Source: Engelhardtia mirabilis (GTDB lineage Bacteria; Planctomycetota; UBA1135; GCA-002686595). From it: a DNA stretch of 64,000 nucleotides. A program made the position numbers and the translations under genes. The notes below the pieces were generated by a model. It saw only the letters and a program-made list of their open reading frames with translations. It had not been told where the DNA came from and searched no databases. Positions 52,730 to 62,021 of this stretch are shown one piece after another. The stretch is from assembly GCA_007751255.1 (NCBI GenBank), contig CP036296.1:496001-560000 (forward strand), given 5' to 3'. Numbering within the stretch: the stretch's first letter is position 1; each line of letters opens with the position of its first letter.

Positions 52730-54166
52730 ATGGTCCCCCCCGACACCGCGAGCGACGCCGCGCCATCCGACGGCGGCGCCCACCAGCCCGACGTGCGCGG
52801 GCTGCCGATGGTGCATCCGCCCGATCCCGAGCGCCTGGCGGCGGAGCGGGCCTGGCTGGCGGAGGTCGCGACGAAGCCGCGCCTCGCGCGTTGGTTCGCC
52901 TACGCCGGCAAGGGTGGCCCCGGCTACCTGCAGTCCGCCCTGACCCTGGGCGGCGGCTCGGCCTCGGCCTCGCTGCTCGCCGGCGCGGCCTTCGGCTACG
53001 ACCTGCTGTGGGTCGCGCCCCTGGGCATGTTGATGGGCGGCCTGGTCCTGGCCGCCGTCGCGCACCAGACCCTCTCCACCGGCGAGCGCCCCTTCGCCGC
53101 CATGCGCCGCTACGCCGGCGGCGTCTTCGCCTGGGGCTGGGCCATCGGTGCGCTCTTGGCGAGCGTCGTCTGGCACTTCGCCCAGTACTCCCTGGCCTCG
53201 GCGGTGGTGGTCGACCTGGGCGACGCCGCGGGCGCGGAGCTGCCGCGCTTCGGCGCCGGCCTCGCGATCCTGGTCTGGGCCGTGGCCACCGCCCAGACCT
53301 TCGGCTCTGGAGGAGCCGCGAACCGGATCTTCGAGCGGCTCCTGCGCTGGATGGTGTGGATGATCGTGCTGCTCTTCGGCGTCGTCGCCGTGCGCGCCGG
53401 CTTCGACGACCCGGGGGCGATCCTGCGCGGCTTCACCAGCTTCCGCCTCCCCGCCGACCGCGGCGAGGTGGCCGCTATCGCCCTGGTGATCAGCGGCCTG
53501 GCCGCGGCGGTGGGCGTGAACATGCTGTTCCTCTACCCCTACACGCTGCTGGCGCGGGGTTGGGGGCGCGAGCATCGCGAGCTGGCCCGCGTCGACCTGG
53601 GCCTGGGCATGGTCGTGCCCTACGTCATCGCCACGGCGCTGATGACGATCACCGCCGCCAACACGATCCACGCGGACTTCTCCGGGGCCAGCATCTCGCC
53701 GGTCGAGGCGGCCCAGACCCTGGGCGGCCTCGTCGGTCCGGTCTGGGGGCGCGTGCTGTTCGACCTGGGCCTGCTCGCCATGCTGCTCACGACAATCACG
53801 CTCCACATGGTCTGCGCGGGCTTCGCATGCTCGGAGATGTTCGGACTGAAGTTCGGCAGTCGGGGCTATCGGCTCGCGCTGCTCCTGCCGACTCCCGGGG
53901 TGCTCGGCAGCCTGTTCTGGAGCGACCTGTCGGTCTGGCTGGCGGTGCCCACCGGCGTGATCACCGGCTTCCTGCTGCCCCTGGCCTACATCGGCTTCGC
54001 CAAGCTGCAACGCTCGGACGCGTACCTCGGCGCCGATCGCCCGCGCGGAGCCGCCGGCGCCGCCTGGCTCGGCGGCATCGTCCTGGCCACGATCGTGCTG
54101 CTCGTCTTCCTGGGCTGGTACCTGGTCACCAAGGGTCCCGGCTTCATCGACCGACTGCTGCTATGA
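52730..54166 (+). CDS. Nramp-like membrane transporter
   Basis: 478 residues with about eleven membrane helices in Nramp order: GPGYLQSALTLGGGSASASLLAGAAFGYDLLWVAPLGMLMGGLV, then GVFAWGWAIGALLASVVWHFAQ, VGVNMLFLYPYTLLARGWG and later LAMLLTTITLHMVCAGFACSEMF. The canonical metal ligands are missing: TM1 has no D-P-G-N, and TM6 lacks the M-P-H motif (here LFLYPY). It therefore probably carries something other than Mn2+/Fe2+. A start at 52808 is possible. The stop overlaps the Gfo/Idh gene (ATGA), tying the transporter to a sugar-type oxidoreductase. Confidence 0.85.
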   Translation: MVPPDTASDAAPSDGGAHQPDVRGLPMVHPPDPERLAAERAWLAEVATKPRLARWFAYAGKGGPGYLQSALTLGGGSASASLLAGAAFGYDLLWVAPLGMLMGGLVLAAVAHQTLSTGERPFAAMRRYAGGVFAWGWAIGALLASVVWHFAQYSLASAVVVDLGDAAGAELPRFGAGLAILVWAVATAQTFGSGGAANRIFERLLRWMVWMIVLLFGVVAVRAGFDDPGAILRGFTSFRLPADRGEVAAIALVISGLAAAVGVNMLFLYPYTLLARGWGREHRELARVDLGLGMVVPYVIATALMTITAANTIHADFSGASISPVEAAQTLGGLVGPVWGRVLFDLGLLAMLLTTITLHMVCAGFACSEMFGLKFGSRGYRLALLLPTPGVLGSLFWSDLSVWLAVPTGVITGFLLPLAYIGFAKLQRSDAYLGADRPRGAAGAAWLGGIVLATIVLLVFLGWYLVTKGPGFIDRLLL

Positions 54167-55356
54167 CGGACTCCCTTCGCGTTGGCTTGATCGGCTCGGG
54201 CTTCCTGGCTCGCACCCGCGCGCGCTGCTGGGCGCGGGTCCACGGCGTGGCGGTGGAGCGCGCCGCCGTCGCCTCCAGCGCGCGGGCCAAGGCGGACGAG
54301 TTCGCCGCGCGCACGGGCTTCGGCCGGGGCCTGTCGGTGGACGAGCTCCTGGCCGAAGAGTCGATCGACTTGGTTGACCTGTGCGTGCCCAACCGCGTGC
54401 ACCGCGAGTTGACCGAGCGCGCCGCTGCCGCGGGCAAGCACGTGCTGTGCACCAAACCCCTGGCGGCCTATTGGGGACAGGGCCTGGGCGACGACGCCAG
54501 CGCCGAATCCGTGGCCGCCGTCGATCGCCAGGACATGTATCTGCGCGCTCTGGCCGACGCCAACGCCATGGTCGAGGCCTGCGGCGCGGCGGGCGTGAAG
54601 CTGTTCTACGGCGAGAACTGGATCTTCGCCCCGGCGGTGCAGCGGGCGGCGCAGCTGCAGGCCGCCTCCAACGGCCTGCTGCTCGAGATGCGCGGTTGGG
54701 AGAGCCACTCCGGCTCCCACTCGCCCTACTCGAAGGACTGGCGCCACACCGGCGGCGGGGCCCTGTTGCGCCTGGGGGCCCATCCGATCGGTGCGATGCT
54801 GTGGCTGAAGCGCCGCGAGGGCCTGCGTCGCCGCGGCACGCCGACGGTGGTTACTTCGGTCACCGCCGAGGTCGCCGATCCGACCGCAAGCGCGATCCTC
54901 GACGGCGCGCGCACGGCCGTCGCCACCGGTTGGAAGGGGGTGGAGAGCTGGGGCATGGCCGTGCTGCACTTCGACGACGGCACCCGGGGCACGGTGTTCG
55001 GCTCGGACCTGATGCTGGGCGGGATGCAGAGCCACCTGTCGCTGATGGGCAGCGACCACCGCTTCGAGTGCGCCCTGTCGCCCCACGACCAGCTGCGCGC
55101 CTACGCCCCCGATGACGGCACTTTCGGGAGCGAGTACGTGATGGAGAAGGTCGACGGCCAGGCCGGCTGGTCGACGCCCCTGCCGGACGAGGACTGGAGC
55201 TCGGGCCAACAGGGCCTGTTGCAGGCGGTGGCCGAGGACTTGACCGCGGATCGCGAGCCGCGGTGCTCCGGCGCTCTCGGCCTCGACGTCACTCGCATCG
55301 TCTACGCCGCCTATGTGAGTGCGGCGGAGGGGCGGCGGGTGGAGTTGGAAGATTGA
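54163..55356 (+). CDS. Gfo/Idh/MocA family oxidoreductase (cytoplasmic)
   Basis: 397-residue NAD(P)-dependent dehydrogenase family protein without leader. Rossmann LRVGLIGSGFLARTRARCWARV, LCVPNRVHRELTERAAAAGKHVLCTKPLAA with the C-T-K-P motif carrying the catalytic lysine, and FYGENWIFAPAVQRA plus HTGGGALLRLGAHPIGAMLWLK in the second domain. The substrate is probably a sugar or cyclitol. It is coupled by ATGA overlap to the Nramp-like transporter, suggesting uptake and oxidation of one compound. Confidence 0.92.
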   Translation: MTDSLRVGLIGSGFLARTRARCWARVHGVAVERAAVASSARAKADEFAARTGFGRGLSVDELLAEESIDLVDLCVPNRVHRELTERAAAAGKHVLCTKPLAAYWGQGLGDDASAESVAAVDRQDMYLRALADANAMVEACGAAGVKLFYGENWIFAPAVQRAAQLQAASNGLLLEMRGWESHSGSHSPYSKDWRHTGGGALLRLGAHPIGAMLWLKRREGLRRRGTPTVVTSVTAEVADPTASAILDGARTAVATGWKGVESWGMAVLHFDDGTRGTVFGSDLMLGGMQSHLSLMGSDHRFECALSPHDQLRAYAPDDGTFGSEYVMEKVDGQAGWSTPLPDEDWSSGQQGLLQAVAEDLTADREPRCSGALGLDVTRIVYAAYVSAAEGRRVELED

Positions 55357-55417
55357 GGGGCCCGGAGCGCAGGTCGCGAGGGAACGTCCGCCGCCACGAA
55401 CCTCACCCCACGAGCCC

Positions 55418-56692
55418 ATGACCTTGCCGATCGTCCTCGCCTCCCGACTGCTGTGTGTCGCAACCGCGATCGGAATCGCGGTGCAGGAGGCTCCGCGAGC
55501 CGTCGAGCGCCTGACCGACGCGCGCCGCGGCTTCGAATCGGTCTTGGTCGATCAGCGCCGCATCGACGAGCCCCTGGTCGCGCCGCCGGAGGACTCGTGG
55601 TCCCTGGTCGAGTACGACGCGCCGAAGGGGCGCAACGCCGCCTACCTGTTTCGCGGCGAGCCGAGCCCCGAGCCCGGTCCGGCCGTCATCTGGCTCACCG
55701 GCGGCTTTCCCCCGGCGCGCGGCGGCGGCTACGTGTGGTCGCCGGGCCCGCCGATGAACGACCAGTCGGCGAGCCCCTACCGCGAGGCGGGGATCACGAT
55801 GCTGTTTCCCACGGTGCGCGGCACGGCCCGGAACCCTGGCTTGCAGGAGGGCCTGATGGGCGAGGTCGACGACGTGCTCGCGGCGGCGCGCTTCCTGTGC
55901 GAGCTGGACGGGGTCGATCCGGCGCGAGTCTATCTGGGCGGGCACAGCACCGGCGCGACCCTGGCGCTGCTCGTCGCCGAGTCCACCGACCTCTTTCGCG
56001 GCGTGTTCTGCTTCGGACCCGTGGTCGAGCTCGCCGACTACGGCGAACGCGACTGGCCCTTCGACCAGGCGGACCCGCGCGAGTTCCGCCTGCGCTCGCC
56101 GCTGCACTTCTTGGATGCCATCACGTCGCCTACCTGGGTCTTCGAGGGCGAGGACGGGAACTCGGAAGATCTAGCGAAGCTGAGCGCCGCGCTCGCGAAC
56201 CCGCGGGTGCGGACTCTCGAGCTGGCGCGCGCCGACCACTTCTCGGCGCTGACGCCCGTCAACCGCCTGCTGGCCGAGCGCATCCGCGATCATCGCGAGA
56301 GCGAGTTCGACCTGGACCTCGCTCGAGTCACCGCCGCCTACGCCGACTTCTGGCACGCCCAACGCGAAGCGCGCGACCTGGAGCGCCTGGCCGAGCTGCG
56401 CCGAGCCGGAGCGCGTTGGGGCGAGCCGCACTCCCTTCGCTTCGAGGTCCGCAGCAGCTTCCCCGAGCGACTGGCGGCGCTGACCGAAGGGCTCGCGCCC
56501 CTCGGCTTCTCCGCCGGGCCCGCGCGCCAGCGTGCCGAGGGCGAGGACGGCCCGCGCTTGCGGATGACCCTCGAGCTCAACGCGCCCCTGGAGATCCATG
56601 CCGTCCTCGACGCCTCGCGCGCCGTCGCCGAGGCGGCGGCGGAGCTGAACGTGCTCGAGGAAGGCTGGACGGCCGCGCCGGCGGTCCGCTGA
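55418..56692 (+). CDS. exported alpha/beta hydrolase
   Basis: 424 residues: leader (about 1-22), alpha/beta hydrolase domain (about 60-290) with nucleophile elbow GGHSTGA (Ser177), acid candidates at WVFEGEDGN (about 243-247) and His274 (ARADHFSA), plus an oxyanion region WLTGGFPPARGG. A C-terminal 130-residue extension (about 295-424, helical, Glu/Arg/Ala-rich) has no clear family. The product is likely a secreted esterase or peptidase; the substrate is unknown. ATG at 55418 begins the leader. Confidence 0.85.
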   Translation: MTLPIVLASRLLCVATAIGIAVQEAPRAVERLTDARRGFESVLVDQRRIDEPLVAPPEDSWSLVEYDAPKGRNAAYLFRGEPSPEPGPAVIWLTGGFPPARGGGYVWSPGPPMNDQSASPYREAGITMLFPTVRGTARNPGLQEGLMGEVDDVLAAARFLCELDGVDPARVYLGGHSTGATLALLVAESTDLFRGVFCFGPVVELADYGERDWPFDQADPREFRLRSPLHFLDAITSPTWVFEGEDGNSEDLAKLSAALANPRVRTLELARADHFSALTPVNRLLAERIRDHRESEFDLDLARVTAAYADFWHAQREARDLERLAELRRAGARWGEPHSLRFEVRSSFPERLAALTEGLAPLGFSAGPARQRAEGEDGPRLRMTLELNAPLEIHAVLDASRAVAEAAAELNVLEEGWTAAPAVR

Positions 56693-56767
56693 GGCCGGGC
56701 CGGGCCCGGACGGAAACTTGCCAATTGCGCCGAAGGATCGGGGCGTAGTCCTCCTCCAACGGCCGCC

Positions 56768-57669
<902 letters not shown>

Positions 57670-57673
<4 letters not shown>

Positions 57674-58215
57674 TCGACCTCGTCGACGAGGCACGCCTGC
57701 TCACGCTGCTGCGCGGCAGAGGCGCGGAGCGCGAAGCGGCGGTGCGCGAGCTGTTCGAGCTCACCCGCACCTCCCTCTTCGGCCTCGCCCTGCGCATGAC
57801 CGGCCGCCCGGACCTCGCCGACGACGCAGTCCAAGAGACCTTCGTCGACGTCCTGCGCGGCATCGCCGGCTTCCGCGGCGACGCGCGCCTGACCACCTGG
57901 CTGTTCCGCGTCGCCGTACGCGCCTCGACCCGCGTCGCCTCCCGCGCGCGGGGCCGCGAGGAGGTCCTGCCCGACGACCTCGACGCCGGCAGCCGCGACC
58001 CGTCCCACTCGGCCACGCAACGGGACTCCGCCGCGCGAATCCTGCGAGCCATCGCCGCCCTCCCCGCCCCCCTGCGCGCGGTCGTGGCCCTGTCGGCCCT
58101 CGAGGGCCTGGCGCAGACCGAGGTGGCGCAGGTCCTGGGGATCCCGTCGGGCACGGTCTACTCGAGGTTGCACGAGGCGCGGGCGCGGTTGCGGGAGGCG
58201 CTCTCGGTCTCCTAA
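57670..58215 (+). CDS. ECF-type RNA polymerase sigma factor
   Basis: 181 residues. Region 2 (RMTGRPDLADDAVQETFVDVLRGIAGFRGDARLTTWLFRVAVRAS) and region 4 (LPAPLRAVVALSALEGLAQTEVAQVLGIPSGTVYSRLHEARARLREAL) are complete. No extra domain. The start is GTG at 57670, inside the stop of the Asp-rich membrane protein gene, so translation is coupled. The membrane protein would then precede its sigma factor, the reverse of the usual sigma-then-anti-sigma order. Confidence 0.92.
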
Positions 58216-58443
58216 CGGATCGACGCGCCCCCGAGCGCGGGCAGGTCAGATCGACGGCGCGCGCTAGTCAGTTCCGGTCCCGGGCCTGAGCCCAGGGCAC
58301 CCCAGCGCAGGGTCGAATCGCCCTGCGCCGGCGACCCAGGGGTGCGGCTCTCGAGCCCCGAGCCAATCCCATCTGGCCCCTCGCCGAGGATTTTCGGAGA
58401 TTGCTGACGCCGTGGAATCCGTCGCTGCATTCGGTCCCTTGCC

Positions 58444-61400
58444 ATGACCAACCACCAGGCGTCCCTCGAAGCCCTGCTCGTCCATGAGCGCTGGGCGCGC
58501 GCCCTCGCGCGCGACATGGTCCGCGACATCGATCGCGCTGACGAGATCGTTCAACGCGCCTACCTCGCCGCCCTGCGATGGCCGCCCGCCCCGGAGGCGA
58601 AGTTGCAGGCTTGGCTGGCGACAGTGATACGGAACATCGTGCGCTCTGACGCCCGATCAAACGCGAATCGTCGTGCCCGCGAGGAACGTCATGCTCGGCC
58701 GGAAGACGACGTCGAGGGCGCCGATGCAGCCCTGCAAGTGCGGGACGCCAGTGACAAACTTCGAGCGGCCGTCGAGGCCTTGCGCGAACCGTACCGAACG
58801 CGCATCACTGAGCGATACTTCGAGGAACTCAAGCCCGGTGAGATCGCCCGCCGAAGCGGGCTCGCGATCGACACGGTCAGGACACAACTCGCCCGCGGCT
58901 TGGCCGAGCTCAGGACCCGCATGGCCAGGGGAGCCGGGGAAGGGCGGGACGCCTGGATCCTCTCCGTCGCGCCCCTTCTGGCCGTACGGCGACGGTGGCT
59001 GCCGAGCGCCGCAGCGGCACGTGCTGCGATGTGGACGATCTTCGCCCTCGTGCCGGCGACCTGCCTGTACCTGTTCTTCGGCCGACCGCTCACAGAGCCT
59101 GCCGGCGATCTCGCTGCCACCCTCGTGGGTCCGAGCATCGTGGACGCTGCGGCAATCAGTCCTGCCGCGCCCGCCGGCGCTGAGCGAACCCCAGTCGCCC
59201 ACCTCGCAAGGGCGCTCGAGGCCATCTGCGTCGACGGACTTACCCTGCGCCCCCTCGAGGGGGCGCTGATCCGAGCCTGGGCGCTGCCTGATGACCCCGC
59301 GCTGCGGGAGTCCGCGGTCCGCCGCTTGCGTTCGGGGGCACTGACCGGGACCGGGTTCGACCAGGTCACTGAATTACAGACCGACGGGAACGGCAGGTGC
59401 AAGGTCGAGACGACCGGCGGGTATCAACTCGTCACGGCAAGCTACGAATCACTTTGGGACTGGGCCGAAGTCGGACCGGAACAGGGGAGTCCGGTCCACC
59501 TCGCCCTGCGAGAGGATGACAACGTTCAGGTCCTGGTCATCGACGATCTCGGCGCGCCGCTGGAAGGCGTGCTCGTCCATTTCCGAGGATTTGACTATTG
59601 CTGGGATGTCGAGTTCTCTGATTCGCCAGTCGCGCTGACGGGTCCTGACGGGATCGCGGAGCTGGCCCACGTGGGCCACTGGCTGTGGAGCAGCGACTCG
59701 CTATGCAAGCCGGTCGCCTGCATTGAGGCCTGCGTGATTGGAAGTCAGTCCCGGTGGATCTCGGTGGATCGAGAGAACCTGCCTGAGAATCCGGTCGAAG
59801 TCCGAGTATCCGGTGAGCTAGGGCTCGTAGAGGTTCGGATTGTCGACCCTGATGGCAGCCCGATTATCGGGAACGGGCGAGTGCATGTGGATTGGATACC
59901 GGAGGGAGAGAAGGACGCACTGTCGGCGTTCAGTGCACCGCTGATCGAAGGAGCGCTGGCGTTTCATATGCCGATCGGCGGTCGTTGCGATATTGAAGTC
60001 GAGTCAGCCCTACGCGGTATTTATCACGCGACCATTGAAGGCCCGCGGGTGATCGGGGAGGTCGTTCGGTTGGATCTCGGTGAGGAAGCCGGCGACAGCG
60101 TCTTCACGGGGCAGCTCGTTGATGAAGTGGGGTTGCCAATGACCTACACCGAGTTCGAATACTCTCCGCCGAATTCGGTCGCGCGGGGCGTCACCGATGC
60201 CTCGGGACGGTTCCGGGTTCGAATTGTGGATGCCCTCTTGGACGATCTCGCCGCGTCCGTATTCCTCGGGCTGAGGGCACTGCCGGTCGGCGTCCGATCT
60301 TCGGCAATGGCGAGGGTCGAGGTCTCCTTGGTGCCAGGTGTTCGTGATCTGGGCCCGATCCAGCTCTTGGCGGAAGAGGCAAGCGTGACCGGGTTTGTCT
60401 CTGATTCCGCGGGGCAGCCGATCGCCGGGGCATCGCTCTCTGTGCAGATCCGAGACCAGGAAGAGTGGTGGGGTGAGAAGGCTGCGACGATGACCGACTC
60501 CGATGGGCGATTCGCCCTTGGGCGTAACGGGGACGATTGGGGCGGCGGAGAGCGACTGGTTGTCCGGCGCGACGGATACGCTACGGGTGAAGTAGACTTC
60601 GATTGGGGGCAGTCGGACGTCTCGATTGTCCTCGAGCCGGAGCGGGTCGTGCGAGGACGAGTCCTTGTCGATCCCACCATGGCTTCTGAATCGATCTTCA
60701 TTGCATTGATGTCGGCGGATCTCAGGCCCGACGAATGGAGGCCGAGGGAGAGCGCCTCCGATCGATTCTCGAACTTCGGTGTCGAAGTCGAAAGGCTTCG
60801 GGGCGATGGTCGCTTCACGTTCAGGCGTATGTCCGATGGCCCATACCGGCTTCAGGTCATTCGGGGTGGTGGCGACGAGCTGGACGTGGTCCATGAGGCC
60901 GGGCCCTTGACATTGGCGGTTGAGGGTGACCGATATGGAGTCCTCGACGACATTGATCTGCGAGGTGCGTTTCGAGAGGTTGAGATTCTCGTCGTTGATG
61001 AAGCTGGCATGCCGATCTCAGATGCGTGGGTCTACGTCGAAGGCCTGCTCGTGGGTGAGCGCACTTCGAGCTACGACGGAGTCTCCGAGTCGTACGCAAC
61101 TGATCTCGATGGGTCTGCCCAAGTGTTCGCGTCCTTGGAGGGTTCGATTGTCGAGATATCAGCGTCGGGGTACGTCGACCGATCGGTCGAGATCGAATTG
61201 GACGACGTCGTTGTCGTTCTGCGGTCGAACCCACCGCGCGAGTACTTGGTGAATCTAGATCCGCTTGAAGTGCCGAACGGATTGGTTCTAAGTCTTGGGT
61301 CGGAGAGTCGCAGCGAGCTGGGCTCGATATCGACTCACGATTGCTGGAAGCACGGCGGCGAGTTCGATGAGCGGGGCGTTCTTTGTTGCCCTGAATCGCT

Positions 61401-61587
61401 TACAGGTCCGGTCGAGCACTGGTTCACGCTCAGCGATGGACTCAACCGGGTCACCGTCGACGAACCGCGCCAGCTCGAGGCCCTCGATGCAAACCGGACA
61501 GGTCGCATCTACCTCGCCGCCCCGGACGCCGGTTCGTTGAGTTGTGCAGTCGATGAGCTGCACAGGCTCGCGGAAGGTGAGCAGTGA
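58444..61587 (+). CDS. ECF-type sigma factor fused to membrane segment and long extracytoplasmic region
   Basis: 1047 residues. Residues 1-165 are a sigma-70 ECF factor (DMVRDIDRADEIVQRAYLAALRW, EPYRTRITERYFEELKPGEIARRSGLAIDTVRTQLARGLAELRTRM). A membrane segment follows at about 195-212, then about 830 residues of repeated beta-sandwich modules of carboxypeptidase-regulatory type, such as NVQVLVIDDLGAPLEGVLVHF, SVTGFVSDSAGQPIAGASLSV and EILVVDEAGMPISDAWVYV. The base composition changes along the gene: the sigma part is strongly GC3-rich while the outer part, from about 59.5 kb, uses many A/T-ending codons. Same design as the fusion at 14265-16616. The outer modules probably bind extracellular ligands and control the sigma part (inference). 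Confidence 0.88.
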   Translation: MTNHQASLEALLVHERWARALARDMVRDIDRADEIVQRAYLAALRWPPAPEAKLQAWLATVIRNIVRSDARSNANRRAREERHARPEDDVEGADAALQVRDASDKLRAAVEALREPYRTRITERYFEELKPGEIARRSGLAIDTVRTQLARGLAELRTRMARGAGEGRDAWILSVAPLLAVRRRWLPSAAAARAAMWTIFALVPATCLYLFFGRPLTEPAGDLAATLVGPSIVDAAAISPAAPAGAERTPVAHLARALEAICVDGLTLRPLEGALIRAWALPDDPALRESAVRRLRSGALTGTGFDQVTELQTDGNGRCKVETTGGYQLVTASYESLWDWAEVGPEQGSPVHLALREDDNVQVLVIDDLGAPLEGVLVHFRGFDYCWDVEFSDSPVALTGPDGIAELAHVGHWLWSSDSLCKPVACIEACVIGSQSRWISVDRENLPENPVEVRVSGELGLVEVRIVDPDGSPIIGNGRVHVDWIPEGEKDALSAFSAPLIEGALAFHMPIGGRCDIEVESALRGIYHATIEGPRVIGEVVRLDLGEEAGDSVFTGQLVDEVGLPMTYTEFEYSPPNSVARGVTDASGRFRVRIVDALLDDLAASVFLGLRALPVGVRSSAMARVEVSLVPGVRDLGPIQLLAEEASVTGFVSDSAGQPIAGASLSVQIRDQEEWWGEKAATMTDSDGRFALGRNGDDWGGGERLVVRRDGYATGEVDFDWGQSDVSIVLEPERVVRGRVLVDPTMASESIFIALMSADLRPDEWRPRESASDRFSNFGVEVERLRGDGRFTFRRMSDGPYRLQVIRGGGDELDVVHEAGPLTLAVEGDRYGVLDDIDLRGAFREVEILVVDEAGMPISDAWVYVEGLLVGERTSSYDGVSESYATDLDGSAQVFASLEGSIVEISASGYVDRSVEIELDDVVVVLRSNPPREYLVNLDPLEVPNGLVLSLGSESRSELGSISTHDCWKHGGEFDERGVLCCPESLTGPVEHWFTLSDGLNRVTVDEPRQLEALDANRTGRIYLAAPDAGSLSCAVDELHRLAEGEQ

Positions 61588-62021
61588 GGGCAGCCGTTCT
61601 TCCGGGTATCTGCGAGGGGGAGCGTGCCCGCGACTGCACTGGGCATACGCGCCGGGGCTGGACTGTTCAGCGGCAGATGCCTGTGGCACTTCAACCGTGG
61701 GCGGATGGGGGCTGCATTGCGGGTTCACTGCCGAAGATGTTCGGGAAGGAACATCGGTCAGGACCCGAGTTCGGCCCGGAGGTTAGCGTGCTCCCGCAGT
61801 AGTCGGCCAGCTCCGTTGGGGCCGGTCGCAGGCCGGCAGCCGCCGGTAGTGCAGTCGGCGGTGTTCGGAGGCCCAGGCGCCACGGAGGCTGCGACTGGCC
61901 GCGCGGCACTCTGGGGCACTGGGTCCGATCTGGTTCCGACCTGGACTCGAGCGCTCCTAGACCTCCGGACCGCACCCGGACAAGGCTCCCCGCGGGCCGC
62001 GTGAGGCGTCAAACTGCGGCG
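61588..62021. other. intergenic region
   Basis: 434 bp between two plus-strand genes. Several overlapping short frames are open, but none has a start, codon bias or recognisable domain. No clear terminator or promoter consensus found. Confidence 0.4.
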
